A stretch of 54,983 nt of DNA from an uncultured Geobacteraceae bacterium (lineage in GTDB: Bacteria; Desulfobacterota; Desulfuromonadia; Geobacterales; Pseudopelobacteraceae). Location: assembly GCA_903852495.1 (NCBI GenBank), contig CAINRC010000055.1, forward strand, positions 1 through 54,983, read 5' to 3'. Made by a program: the position numbers and the translations under genes. Of this stretch, positions 1-10,180 are shown piece after piece; position 1 is the stretch's first letter, and each line of letters opens with the position of its first letter. The notes under the pieces were generated by a model, which worked only from the letters and a program-made list of their open reading frames with translations, made no database searches and was not told the DNA's origin.

Positions 1-680
1 CCTATTTTCATACTTGCAATGTCAGCAAGCGGAATCCCTTGCAAATCGTTGTCAGCAATCTTCATTACAGCCAGGTTAGACTCATCATCTCCCCAGATTT
101 TATCGATTTCACGAGTTCTGCCATCTTTGAGGGTTACTATTATCTTTGTTGCTCCAGCCAGTGGCGTCAGGTTGCCCTCTATATAACCATCAGAGCTTAC
201 AATCATACCCCTCTGCTCACGCAGAACCTTACCCGAAGCACCCATGGCGCTAATTTTGACTATGCTGTTAGGGTTGAGCTTTGGAGCGCCGTGCCGCACT
301 TCACCATAATGCAGGACGACGGAACTAACTATAAACACCATCCATGCAGCGGCTAAACCGACTGCTGAGAATCGCCACTGTTGCGGAGTGAACGTGATTA
401 ACTCTTTTAACCGCTGAAAAAATGAAACAGCAGAAGCTACTTTGGACTGTTTGACATTTTTGAGATGCTTCTGCCCGTAAAGAATTTCCGTCATGTCGTT
501 AAGCTGTTTCAAGCAAAACAGGCAGGTGTGCAGGTGGCTTTCTGCCGCTTTCAGCTGCGGTTCTGTGAGCTTCTTCTCTACATATTGCCCGATAGTGTTG
601 ACATCCAGGCAGTCGGCAGTCTTGAAGCTGTCGATGTCCTTCAAGGCATCTTTTATTTTTGATTCGATGTCCATATTCAT
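1..680 (-). CDS. Membrane anti-sigma factor with zinc finger and HtrA-like domain (partial, runs off the left edge)
   Basis: Reading the minus strand from the ATG at 680 gives an uninterrupted 226-residue frame to the window edge. Residues 49-56 (H49, C53, C56) form the HxxxCxxC zinc motif of ZAS anti-sigma factors. One membrane segment lies at about 104-124. After it comes a region resembling the start of a trypsin-like HtrA/DegP domain: GMIVSSDGYI, then TLKDGR and NLAVMKI. The position of the catalytic His of HtrA (NNHVV in DegP) is occupied by NLTPL, and the catalytic Asp position by N202, so two of the three catalytic residues appear lost; the Ser lies outside the window. The ATG overlaps the TGA of the upstream sigma gene (ATGA), so the pair is translationally coupled. 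Inferred role: binds the sigma factor in the cytoplasm and senses an envelope signal through the periplasmic domain. Confidence 0.8.
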   Translation of the reverse strand, partial: MNMDIESKIKDALKDIDSFKTADCLDVNTIGQYVEKKLTEPQLKAAESHLHTCLFCLKQLNDMTEILYGQKHLKNVKQSKVASAVSFFQRLKELITFTPQQWRFSAVGLAAAWMVFIVSSVVLHYGEVRHGAPKLNPNSIVKISAMGASGKVLREQRGMIVSSDGYIEGNLTPLAGATKIIVTLKDGRTREIDKIWGDDESNLAVMKIADNDLQGIPLADIASMKI

Positions 681-1297
681 AATGACGCAGCCATTGTCAG
701 ATTTCTTTCGAGCAAAATGATTAAAATTGAAAGTATCAATGCTTCACGCAGTAACTCTTTAATCCGGTTATAACTAACAGCCACAGTGCCCATGGGTATG
801 CCGAGCAGTTCAGATATTTCCCTGTCCATGTATCCCTCGATCTTATAGAGCAGGATCTGTTTATCCCGAATGGAGAGTTTCCCCATAGCTTTCCTGTATA
901 GGTCGTTGATTTCAGCGATGGTGTCAGGACGGAGGGTGTTATCTTCAAGGAGATCGTGAAGAGAGAAATCATTGTCGCTTTCAAACTCTTGATCAATGGA
1001 GGTGTCTTTTTGCCTTTTCAGATTGGCACGCAGGTAAGAGATCGTCTCGTTCCTGGTAATGGTCTTAATAAAACTCAGGAGTTCATACTTGGTCGTGCCG
1101 GAAAAGCTTCTCAGACCGCCGTCGAAAAGCTTGGTATAAACATTTGAGATGATATTTTCAGTGTCTTCGGGGGAAAGCGATGTGTAGCGGTGGCGGTGAA
1201 GGCTTGAGGTAATAGAAGTGCATGACGATAGAAGGAGATTCCAACTATTGTTGTCGTCGCACAAGCAGCCTTTTATAAGTTGGGCGATATCGTCCAT
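677..1297 (-). CDS. ECF-type RNA polymerase sigma factor
   Basis: The protein has about 206 residues with sigma region 2 (around DTENIISNVYTKLF to ETISYLRANLKRQ) and a region 4 helix-turn-helix (RDKQILLYKIEGYMDREISE, LLGIPMGTVAVSYNRI). The start was set at the ATG encoding MDDIAQLIKG, because an upstream in-frame ATG at 1351 lies in the repeat-containing leader and adds no conserved sequence; the ribosome site at either is weak. The C-terminal end, after region 4, is hydrophobic and overlaps the next gene. It directs core polymerase to its own regulon, which cannot be named from the sequence. The cognate anti-sigma factor is encoded immediately downstream with an ATGA overlap, which is the usual arrangement for such pairs. 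Confidence 0.85.
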   Translation of the reverse strand: MDDIAQLIKGCLCDDNNSWNLLLSSCTSITSSLHRHRYTSLSPEDTENIISNVYTKLFDGGLRSFSGTTKYELLSFIKTITRNETISYLRANLKRQKDTSIDQEFESDNDFSLHDLLEDNTLRPDTIAEINDLYRKAMGKLSIRDKQILLYKIEGYMDREISELLGIPMGTVAVSYNRIKELLREALILSILIILLERNLTMAASL

Positions 1298-1324
1298 TTT
1301 TTCACGCTCGGGGGAACTGTTTCC

Positions 1325-1483
1325 GGCACGATGGTTATAGCACTCCTGCAATACTGGTCAATCATTCTAATGTTGGGGAAATAAATAGAAAAGGGACCGG
1401 CAAATTGCCGGCCCCTCTTTTTGAAACAGTTGGAATATCTGCGGAAAATTAATCGGGGTGAAATGCTACAATATCCCGAAGTC
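1325..1483. repeat. Direct repeat copy A (terminator plus leader, ~160 bp)
   Basis: The stretch from CACGATGGTTATA to CCCGAAG recurs, at roughly 80 percent identity by eye, at 2473-2633. It includes a GC-rich hairpin and lies between the BRO-N gene and the sigma factor gene. A partial third relative is found at 7802-7885. Confidence 0.8.
1389..1422 (-). terminator. Rho-independent terminator after the BRO-N gene
   Basis: GGGACCGGCAAATTGCCGGCCCC forms a hairpin flanked by A- and T-rich runs, so it could act in both directions. On the minus strand it lies downstream of the BRO-N gene and upstream of the sigma factor. It is part of repeat copy A. Confidence 0.7.
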
Positions 1484-1571
1484 TTCCGCCCTTAGAACAT
1501 TCCACCTGTCACTCCCGATCCGTCACAACAACCCTCTTGCACCATTCCACCAAGATCAAGAAACGGAGACT

Positions 1572-2411
1572 TTACGATATTTCCTTCTTTCCCTTCCCAT
1601 CGAACTTCTTGAAATTTTCACCCGTCACCACCGGCTTGCCCGACCGCTTTTCAATATCCCGACGAGTACTGCCGGCAACCGCGCCACCTTCCTGAGCATC
1701 CTTCTTCAGCGGTTCAATCCCCTGTGAGTCACGGTCCCGATGCAGTTTGGTGGTGGTTGCCTCGCCGAGCATGGTCAGAATCAGCTCAATGTCAGTCATA
1801 TGGTCGCGCAGATTCTCCCGCGCCAACCCTTTAACCTGCTTGTATTCATCAACTTTCAGGCCAAACGCACCCTGCATAATCTCATTGGTCAACAGCGCAT
1901 ATTCCAGGCTGTTCTTGGCACCACGGTTTTTCCACTCGTCGGTCAAATCCTGCCGAACTGCAATGCCGCGCATCCGCTTGTCGATCCACTCTTTTGGATA
2001 CCCTTTTTTCTCATATAGCGCCTGCATCCGCTCCATGGAAAGTTCCGGGTTTTCGATCTCTTCCAACCGTTCGTAACCTACCCGGGCCAGCCACTGTTTC
2101 AACGGTTCAACCTTTGGTGATGGAATTGACTGGATAATGCGGAACATGGTTTCTGTGTTGGCGCAGTCAGTAGAGTATTTTTTGCCATCAGCCGCAGCAA
2201 ATTTCAGTTGTACGATTTTATCGTACAACTCGGAATATCCTTCTTTAGCCAGTTTACGCTTGAGGTCGCTCCAATATCGTTTAGGGATATTGCTGCCGGT
2301 AAGCACCTCCACGATATCAATTACAGAAAACCACCATTCGTCTTCATGCATGATTTTACGGATATGTTTACCTTCAAAAACAGCAACGCGTATCAAATCT
2401 GATTTTGTCAT
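1572..2411 (-). CDS. BRO-N domain (phage antirepressor-like) protein
   Basis: The 279-residue protein begins with a BRO-N type domain: IRVAVFEGKHIRKIMHEDEW, WWFSVIDIVEVLTGS, then KRYWSDLKRKL and a segment ending in FRIIQSIPSPKVEPLKQWLA. This domain is common in phage antirepressors and in DinD-like and stand-alone chromosomal proteins, and is thought to bind DNA. The C-terminal half (VGYERLEEIENPELSMERM onward) is shared by chromosomal members and ends in a charged low-complexity tail. A good ribosome site (GGAAGGA, 6 nt spacing) precedes the ATG. No phage genes are nearby. It is flanked by two copies of a ~160 bp repeat, suggesting that it arrived or was duplicated as a unit. The function in this host is unknown. 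Confidence 0.8.
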   Translation of the reverse strand: MTKSDLIRVAVFEGKHIRKIMHEDEWWFSVIDIVEVLTGSNIPKRYWSDLKRKLAKEGYSELYDKIVQLKFAAADGKKYSTDCANTETMFRIIQSIPSPKVEPLKQWLARVGYERLEEIENPELSMERMQALYEKKGYPKEWIDKRMRGIAVRQDLTDEWKNRGAKNSLEYALLTNEIMQGAFGLKVDEYKQVKGLARENLRDHMTDIELILTMLGEATTTKLHRDRDSQGIEPLKKDAQEGGAVAGSTRRDIEKRSGKPVVTGENFKKFDGKGKKEIS

Positions 2412-2472
2412 CTGATGTCCTTCCTTATCGCCTCACAAGCACTTGATTCACTAACTCAACGTTGTACGTTAC

Positions 2473-2633
2473 CGTCACGATGGTTATATCATTCCTGCAA
2501 AACTGGTCAATCATTCTAATAATCTTGGAGAAATACGTAAAAGAGGGGCCAGCAAATTATTGGCCCCTCTTTCTGAAATAGCTGAAATAACAGTGGAAAA
2601 TCAATAAAGGTGAAGTGCTGCAACAACCCGAAG
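2473..2633. repeat. Direct repeat copy B (terminator plus leader, ~160 bp)
   Basis: This is the second copy of the repeat seen at 1325-1483, in the same orientation about 1.15 kb away, enclosing the BRO-N gene. It shares the blocks CACGATGGTTATA, CTGGTCAATCATTCTAAT, the GGCCCCTCTTT hairpin arm and the CCCGAAG end. Confidence 0.8.
2539..2574 (-). terminator. Terminator after the C45 lipoprotein gene
   Basis: AGAGGGGCCAGCAAATTATTGGCCCCTCT is an inverted repeat with T residues on one side and A residues on the other. It sits downstream of the minus-strand lipoprotein gene ending at 2640 and is part of repeat copy B. Confidence 0.7.
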
Positions 2634-2639
2634 CCTCGT

Positions 2640-3956
2640 TCATCTCCTGAGTTTGAATGTATAGGCATCGGTCAGGATCGGTTGTTTCTGGACAGTGTTA
2701 TCGGCAGTGTAGAATTTTATCTTCATACTGAGATCATCAATATCCATTGCCACCGACCAGATGGTGCGTACCGGGAATGGAGCTGCAGCGCCCTCCGAGG
2801 CGTCATCAGCATAGCCGTACACCAGACTCATGGCATACAGCCCGTCATCAAGAGTATATTTAATAAAGGCAGATGCCTGCAGATACTCATACAGCCTCAT
2901 GTATCGGTAAAATGTGTTGTAAGATTCTGTTTTCTTATATTTATCTTGATATTGGCTCGGATCCGGGTAAAGGCGCATGGAATGATTGGTCATAATAGCC
3001 GGAGTAGTGGACGGTTGACGGATAAGGGTGTAGGTCATCTTCGATGCAGGATCGCCAGGGATAGGAATATAAAATTCAAGAATGGCCGAATTACCGCTAC
3101 GGTCGCCAATCAGGAAATGAATTCCGTCCAAGGGGAAATAGACCGTCAGATCAGTCAGAAGATCGTCCACCTCATCTATGGTTGCAGCATTCTCAAGGAG
3201 CAGGCGTACCATCTGTACATAATTCAAACCGCTCTGAACGGAGAGTTTCGTCAAGTCCAGCACTACCCCACCTTTCGTGCTAGTGAGTGACTGATCCACC
3301 AGGCCGCTGATTACCAGCCCCTGCTCGTTGAAACCGTCGTACGCTCCGTTCATCAGATCAAAGGTGCCCACCACCATAGCGGCATAACCGCCATTCTCCG
3401 GGTATGTTTCAAGGATAAAGTTGCGTGAAAAAAGCTTGTTGAGCAAAGGTGATTCTTTTCTGCCTATAAACTGATTGATGTCCACCGTATAAAAATCCAT
3501 GTCACGAGCCATAAAGGAGCGCCCGGTTGAGGTGACCGATTTCGGGAAAAAGACTGCGGAGCAGTTTACCGGAAAGATCTCGTACCAGAGGGCACTGCTG
3601 TCATTAAGATCGCTGCTCCCCCAGCCGTAGTAGGATTCAACTCCTCTCTGCCGCTCTGCCAGGTATGGGAAAAACTGCTGGATGTAACTGTTTCTGTTCA
3701 GTTTATCCTGAATGGTAGGGAAAGGAATTGACTGTGCCTGGTACTGCTCCCTTGAAATTTTGGCAATGGCCGCTCCAATATCCTGATTGGTTCCTTTGAG
3801 TACAATATGCCTCATCTCCTGGTATTTTCCGGTTGCCTTCTCCAGTATCACCTGATTGGTGACAATGGTGCCAGAGGGGGCCTCGGAACTTCCACAGCCA
3901 GACAGCAGCAGTATGGACATAAGCAATATCATCAGCAGTACGGGTTGTTTTACCAT
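2640..3956 (-). CDS. Lipoprotein of the C45 (acyltransferase/choloylglycine-type) Ntn-hydrolase family
   Basis: The 438-residue protein starts with a lipoprotein signal (LLLSG-C21). The central region has the hallmarks of Ntn hydrolases acting on linear amides: Cys132 in NCSAVFFPKS, followed by TGRSFMARDMDFYTVD, then GGYAAMVVGTFDLMNGAYDGFNEQGLVISG. In this family autocleavage exposes the N-terminal Cys as nucleophile. That Cys132 is the nucleophile is inferred from its position before the GRSFMARDMDF motif. Members cleave or form amide bonds in bile salts, penicillin precursors or N-acyl amino acids; the substrate here cannot be read from sequence. A lipid anchor puts it in the envelope. It lies near two other lipoprotein hydrolases (M49 and nitrilase types) on the opposite strand. 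Confidence 0.75.
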   Translation of the reverse strand: MVKQPVLLMILLMSILLLSGCGSSEAPSGTIVTNQVILEKATGKYQEMRHIVLKGTNQDIGAAIAKISREQYQAQSIPFPTIQDKLNRNSYIQQFFPYLAERQRGVESYYGWGSSDLNDSSALWYEIFPVNCSAVFFPKSVTSTGRSFMARDMDFYTVDINQFIGRKESPLLNKLFSRNFILETYPENGGYAAMVVGTFDLMNGAYDGFNEQGLVISGLVDQSLTSTKGGVVLDLTKLSVQSGLNYVQMVRLLLENAATIDEVDDLLTDLTVYFPLDGIHFLIGDRSGNSAILEFYIPIPGDPASKMTYTLIRQPSTTPAIMTNHSMRLYPDPSQYQDKYKKTESYNTFYRYMRLYEYLQASAFIKYTLDDGLYAMSLVYGYADDASEGAAAPFPVRTIWSVAMDIDDLSMKIKFYTADNTVQKQPILTDAYTFKLRR

Positions 3957-3993
3957 TGGAAACCTACCTTCAACCCATTACAGGAATTATTAT

Positions 3994-4581
3994 TTAGGCC
4001 TCTTTTATGATTTTAATCTGCTCTTCAAAGCATGTAGGACAAGCCCCGTGGCTGAAGATTGCATCTGAATGGTTAGATATATACGTTTCAAGCTGTTGCC
4101 AACTCTCTTTATCGGTTCTGATCTTTTTGCAATAGGCACATATCGGAATGATGCCCCTGAGTGTTTTAATTTCTTTTTCCAAGTTGAGACGTAGTGCTTC
4201 TTGCGCATCAACACGATCTGTAACATCTATACAACTGCCGATAAAGCCAGCAAAGCCTCCAATATCGTTCTTAAATGGTACACCTCTATCAAATATCCAC
4301 CGGTACACCCCATCATAGCGCATAAGGCGGTACTCCATCTCAAATGCTTTATGTGCGTTGAAGTTACTTGAATATATGTTGAGACAGCGATCTAAGTCAT
4401 CGGGATGAACTCCTTCAGCCCATCCGTTACCATACTCTTGCTCCATTGTACGCCCCCTGAAGGCAAGCCAGCGGTGGTTGAAGTAGTTACAAAGTGCTTC
4501 TGTATCTGCTCTCCAGACCAGTATGGGGGATTGTTCTACAAGGGCTTCATATTCTTGCAATGTAAGTCGTGAGTTACTCAT
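3994..4581 (-). CDS. PAS/PAC domain protein with C-terminal CxxC-CxxC motif
   Basis: The 195-residue protein has a PAS fold (YEALVEQSPILVWRAD to FEMEYRLMRYDG) and a PAC segment (YRWIFDRGVPFKNDIGGFAG, FIGSCIDVTDR), a short coiled linker, and a C-terminal module with ICAYCKKIR at about 153-160 and ACPTCFEEQ near the end. That paired-cysteine module is common at the ends of sensor proteins in Geobacter relatives, where it probably binds a metal. There is no histidine kinase, GGDEF or other output domain, so it is a stand-alone sensor or adaptor. It is not obviously in an operon; the next gene downstream is 37 bp away on the same strand. The signal and partner are unknown. Confidence 0.8.
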   Translation of the reverse strand: MSNSRLTLQEYEALVEQSPILVWRADTEALCNYFNHRWLAFRGRTMEQEYGNGWAEGVHPDDLDRCLNIYSSNFNAHKAFEMEYRLMRYDGVYRWIFDRGVPFKNDIGGFAGFIGSCIDVTDRVDAQEALRLNLEKEIKTLRGIIPICAYCKKIRTDKESWQQLETYISNHSDAIFSHGACPTCFEEQIKIIKEA

Positions 4582-5179
4582 AAGTATTTCTCCGAATTAT
4601 CCCTTTTACCCTCAAGGACAGCGATAAGAGCAGTCATCTCGTAACTGTGGGTGACTGCGAGTTCTTACAGGGTGACTGCACACAGTTTTATGTGCTGTCC
4701 GCATGTAAAAACAGAATTGTTAATCTCTCCGCCCTCGTCTGACTGCAGCGTTACTGGAGCTGCCGTACGCCTCGACGAGGTTTCCCTCAATACTTCTACG
4801 GCATAGCTGAACGGAGCCCCAAGGATTCAAACCCGTGCCATAGTCACACAGCCTGCATGGATCCTAGGCAAACTAAGTATATACTTGGAACCAGGATGTT
4901 CAAGCTTATTTCTAACCGATTTGACGGCTAGTTCACCAGGAGTGAAAGGAAAATGATTTTGTTGCAGTAAAATCAGCGGAACTCTGCCAAGAGCTTCTCG
5001 AACTATCAAACAGATTCCCCTGTCAACACTAAACCTTCACCAGAGCATCTCATAATTTGGCAAAGACGTTGCCGGTATTTGCCCGTGAGGTCAGCGTGTT
5101 AAACAGTTGTACTTTGGTCAAATAGGGCAGATTATTGTCTCGCGGAACTAAAAAATTTAATGCCACCAAGAGGTGATTT
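4582..5179. other. Intergenic gap of about 0.6 kb with no recognised gene
   Basis: No frame here has a recognisable protein. The two short minus-strand frames (about 60 codons each) lack ribosome sites and familiar motifs. GGGTGACTGC occurs twice near 4649 and 4670. Promoters for the two divergent genes on either side must lie within it, but none is convincing by eye. Confidence 0.5.
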
Positions 5180-6835
5180 ATGAACAGAATGTTGTTGGCT
5201 GGCTCAATCATGGCGCTGTTCCTGGCTAATGGCTGCAGCAACGACAGCGGCTCTTTTTATTCTCCTGACATTATTGTGCGTGCCGCAAAACTGCCGGCGA
5301 AAGACATGTCACAGAGTCCGCTCTACGACAAACTGCAGGAATGGGAAAAAGCCGTGTTGGCGAAAATGGTGCTGGCGTCCGCTTACATGGATGCTGCTTT
5401 CTGGCAGCAGGTAGATCCGGAAGGTGAAAAATTGTGGCGCAGTCTTGCTTCGGCTGTTACCCCGCTGGAAAAGGCGGCTTATTCCATGCTCGACGCCAAC
5501 TACGGACGGTGGGACCGGTTTCTGGACTTTGCGTCCTTTGCCGGCACGGAGAAGCGTCCCCCCGGAGGGTATGTCTACCCGGCTGATCTGACCAAAAGCG
5601 AGTTGGACGCCTATATCGCGGCCCATCCGTCTGAAAAGGATGCTTTGCTCAATCCTTTCACCGTGGTTCGACGGAGTGGCGATAAGCTGGTGACGATACC
5701 GTACCATCAGGAATATGCGGCATTTGTGGATCCTGCCGCTTTACTGCTCTACGAGGCTGCCGAGCTTTCTCAAAACACAACCCTGACAAAATATCTGCGG
5801 CTGCAGGCCCAGGCACTGCGCAGTGACGATTACTTTGAAGCCGATCTCGCCTGGCTTGATCTCGACTCCAACATAGATGTCAGCATCGGCCCCCATGAAA
5901 CCTATGATGACCAGCTTTACGGGCAGAAAGCGTTTTACAAGGCCAATGTCTTAATCGTTGACCAGGCCGCCGCTGAGCAACTCTTAAAATACAAATCTAC
6001 CGGTCCGGCATTGCAGGAAAACCTGCCGGTTGACCCGAAATATAAACCGGTATATGACTCGAAAACAATGATGCCGCTGCTCCTTGCGGATGATATCCGA
6101 CGTTCCGGCCAGGGGCGGGCTATCATGGAACCGGTTGCCTTCAGCCTGCCCAACGACCCAAAAGTTTGGGCAAAAAAAGGGTCTAAAAAGGTGATGATGG
6201 GGAATTATCTGATTACCCGTCGCACGGTGGTTCTGGAACCGTTGGCCCAGGTGATTCTCGATCCTGCAGTAACCGCGATGATCAAGCATGAGGCCTATTT
6301 CACCTGGGTACTGATGCACGAGGTCTGTCATACTCTGGGGCCACGCGAAGTTGTGAAAAACGGCCAGACCATGACACCTCGTGAGGCGTTGGGGCAATAT
6401 TATTCGCCAATCGAAGAAGGGAAAGCTGATATCGGCGGGCTGTACAACCTCCAATACCTCATAGATAAGGGAATTATCACCGCACCGCTCGGCCCATATT
6501 ACGCGGGATTCATGGCGGAATCGCTTCGCTCGATCCGTTTCGGTATGGGTTCCGCCTATGGTGTCATCCGGTCCGCAGCCTGGAACATATTCGTAGATGA
6601 GGGTGCTCTGGTGTATGATTCCGCCACCAACCGTTTCACCATGGATGTAGCCAAAATGACGGCAGCGATCCGCAAACTGCTGATCGTCCTGATTACCATT
6701 GAAGGTGAGGGGGACTCACAGGCAGCGGCTAACCTTATCCAGACATACTCCAACATCCGGCCCGACTTAAAAAGACTTCTCGATACGGCTGAAAGCACAG
6801 TACCGCTTGAGTTTGTGCCGGTGTATGCGAAGTGA
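5180..6835 (+). CDS. M49-like (dipeptidyl-peptidase III family) zinc metallopeptidase lipoprotein
   Basis: The 551-residue protein has a signal peptide with a possible lipobox (LANG-C19). The zinc-binding HExxH motif is H380-E-V-C-H384, and a second motif IEEGKAD at about 411-417 matches the EExxA(D/E) glutamate motif of M49 peptidases. DPP III itself has a six-residue HExxGH; bacterial relatives can have HExxH as here. Such enzymes remove dipeptides from short peptides. A lipid-anchored version implies peptide degradation in the envelope. The start has an AGAGG ribosome site (CAAGAGGTGATTT). The downstream nitrilase-like lipoprotein gene starts inside its stop codon (GTGA overlap), so the two are made together. 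Assignment to M49 rests on these two motifs. Confidence 0.7.
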   Translation: MNRMLLAGSIMALFLANGCSNDSGSFYSPDIIVRAAKLPAKDMSQSPLYDKLQEWEKAVLAKMVLASAYMDAAFWQQVDPEGEKLWRSLASAVTPLEKAAYSMLDANYGRWDRFLDFASFAGTEKRPPGGYVYPADLTKSELDAYIAAHPSEKDALLNPFTVVRRSGDKLVTIPYHQEYAAFVDPAALLLYEAAELSQNTTLTKYLRLQAQALRSDDYFEADLAWLDLDSNIDVSIGPHETYDDQLYGQKAFYKANVLIVDQAAAEQLLKYKSTGPALQENLPVDPKYKPVYDSKTMMPLLLADDIRRSGQGRAIMEPVAFSLPNDPKVWAKKGSKKVMMGNYLITRRTVVLEPLAQVILDPAVTAMIKHEAYFTWVLMHEVCHTLGPREVVKNGQTMTPREALGQYYSPIEEGKADIGGLYNLQYLIDKGIITAPLGPYYAGFMAESLRSIRFGMGSAYGVIRSAAWNIFVDEGALVYDSATNRFTMDVAKMTAAIRKLLIVLITIEGEGDSQAAANLIQTYSNIRPDLKRLLDTAESTVPLEFVPVYAK

Positions 6836-7713
6836 AGTTCAGGAATATATTGACATCGTTAAAGACCGTTCGCCATCTGCTCCTGCTCTTGTTTTGCTGC
6901 GTCAGCCTCATGGCTTGCGGCGCTTCGGACAACGCACAACCTGCACGAATCAAAATTGCCATGATCCACTTTGCGCCGGAACCAGGTAAAGTTGATGTTA
7001 ATCGCCTCCGCATCGAGCAGGGTACGAGATTGGCTGCCGAGAAGGGGGCAAACTGGGTCCTGACTCCGGAGTTGGCCGTATCCGGCTACGCGTTCGCCGA
7101 TGTCATCGGAACCGACTGGATTCAGCCCCAACCGGACGCATGGATGAACTCCTACGCTTCTCTGGTCAGGGCGCTTGGCCTGACTGCCTTCATCGGGACC
7201 CCCGAAAAGGATCCGGTTACAGGCAAACTTCATAACAGTCTGGTGGTTATTGGAAGTGACGGCCTTGTTATCGGTCGGCACCGCAAGATAGTGGTTATTC
7301 CCGGCCCACTTGAAGGCTGGTCGACACCGGGTGGATCGCCGATGCCGGTACAGGTGGGGTCTTTGTCCGTGGGGATGCTGGTGTGTGCGGATGCCTACCC
7401 CCCGGATTACGCAGCGATCCTGAAATCCCGGGGTGCCGAGTTCCTGGTTTCAGGTGCTGCCTGGTATCCGGGCGAGATGGGGCCCAACGGGGCATGGGAA
7501 GACCGTTCTCGCGAAACGGGGTTGCCTCTCGTCGTCAACAACCGCACAGGAACCGAACCGGGGATGGACTTCACGGCCGCAGAAAGCGTTGTCAATCAGA
7601 ACGGGAAGCGTGTTGCCACCTATGCTTCACCGCAGTCTGCAATTATTCTCATAGACTACCTGCCGCAGGGACGTGTATTTGACAGTGCTACGGTCCAGTA
7701 TCTGCCTTTCTGA
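6832..7713 (+). CDS. Nitrilase-fold carbon-nitrogen hydrolase lipoprotein
   Basis: The 293-residue protein has a lipoprotein signal (LMA-C29) and the Glu-Lys-Cys triad of the nitrilase superfamily: E80 in LTPELAVSGY, K152 in GRHRKIVVIPG and C185 in MLVCADAYPPD. The family hydrolyses nitriles, amides or N-carbamoyl groups, or transfers acyl groups. It is unusual to find this fold as a free lipoprotein rather than in the cytoplasm or fused to Lnt. It starts at a GTG that overlaps the TGA of the M49-like gene, so coupling is strong. Co-translation with a peptidase suggests stepwise breakdown of an extracytoplasmic amide or peptide, which is inference. Confidence 0.8.
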   Translation: MKFRNILTSLKTVRHLLLLLFCCVSLMACGASDNAQPARIKIAMIHFAPEPGKVDVNRLRIEQGTRLAAEKGANWVLTPELAVSGYAFADVIGTDWIQPQPDAWMNSYASLVRALGLTAFIGTPEKDPVTGKLHNSLVVIGSDGLVIGRHRKIVVIPGPLEGWSTPGGSPMPVQVGSLSVGMLVCADAYPPDYAAILKSRGAEFLVSGAAWYPGEMGPNGAWEDRSRETGLPLVVNNRTGTEPGMDFTAAESVVNQNGKRVATYASPQSAIILIDYLPQGRVFDSATVQYLPF

Positions 7714-7801
7714 AGCACTTGGTTTCAAACAACTTAATGCCGTTGGGACGCCAGCTTAAATAACTAGAACTACAACCAGATTGTCTTATTAGGTATTGAA
7801 C

Positions 7802-7885
7802 GATAATGGGGCAGTTAAGTAGAAAAGGGGCCAGCAAATTGCTGACCCCTTTTATGTTGGAACATTTATTGTCGGCGGAAAATAC
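7802..7885. repeat. Partial third copy of the terminator-type repeat
   Basis: The block AGTAGAAAAGGGGCCAGCAA, followed after ~50 bp by GCGGAAAAT, resembles the core of the repeats at 1325 and 2473. Similarity is limited to the hairpin and its flanks. Confidence 0.55.
7821..7853. terminator. Bidirectional terminator between the nitrilase gene and groEL
   Basis: AAAAGGGGCCAGCAAATTGCTGACCCCTTTT forms a stem with A and T runs on both sides, placed between convergent genes, so it can serve both. Confidence 0.8.
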
Positions 7886-7956
7886 ATCTAAACCGAATTT
7901 TTCCGCCTTTTCATGAACCGCTTCCTCTGTTGGCTTCAACAGGGGAGGTGCGCAGC

Positions 7957-10006
<2,050 letters not shown>

Positions 10007-10054
10007 CTGTACTTCTCCTTTCTATCCTTGTGTGGTGTGATGGTTTTGTTGAAA

Positions 10055-10081
10055 TTAGCACTCGAACGGTCTGAGTGCTAA
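10055..10081. promoter_or_regulatory. CIRCE operator (HrcA binding site)
   Basis: TTAGCACTC, nine bases, then GAGTGCTAA: a perfect match to the CIRCE consensus. It lies in the 5' leader of groES, just downstream of the promoter. HrcA, encoded elsewhere, would repress groESL here and be released on heat stress. Confidence 0.97.
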
Positions 10082-10088
10082 CAAACGG

Positions 10089-10117
10089 AATATAAACAGC
10101 GCCCTTTCAAAAATCAA
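10089..10117 (-). promoter_or_regulatory. Sigma-70 promoter of groESL
   Basis: On the minus strand a -35 TTGATT is followed by 17 bases and a -10 TATATT. The predicted start falls at the edge of the CIRCE element, as expected for an HrcA-controlled operon. Confidence 0.8.
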
Positions 10118-10180
10118 GGGGTATGTGAAATATTTTTGCCGGGGGTGGACCTGATGGGGTGGAGTGATCTGGAATTGGAA

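Noticed and set aside
4810-4850. Minus-strand T-loop-like sequence (GGGTTTGAATCC) suggesting a tRNA remnant
   Set aside because: Neither the T-stem nor an acceptor stem pairs, and no anticodon arm is found; it is probably chance.
4827-5241. Two short minus-strand frames of about 60 codons
   Set aside because: No ribosome site, no recognisable motif, and they overlap promoter-containing DNA and the start of the lipoprotein gene.
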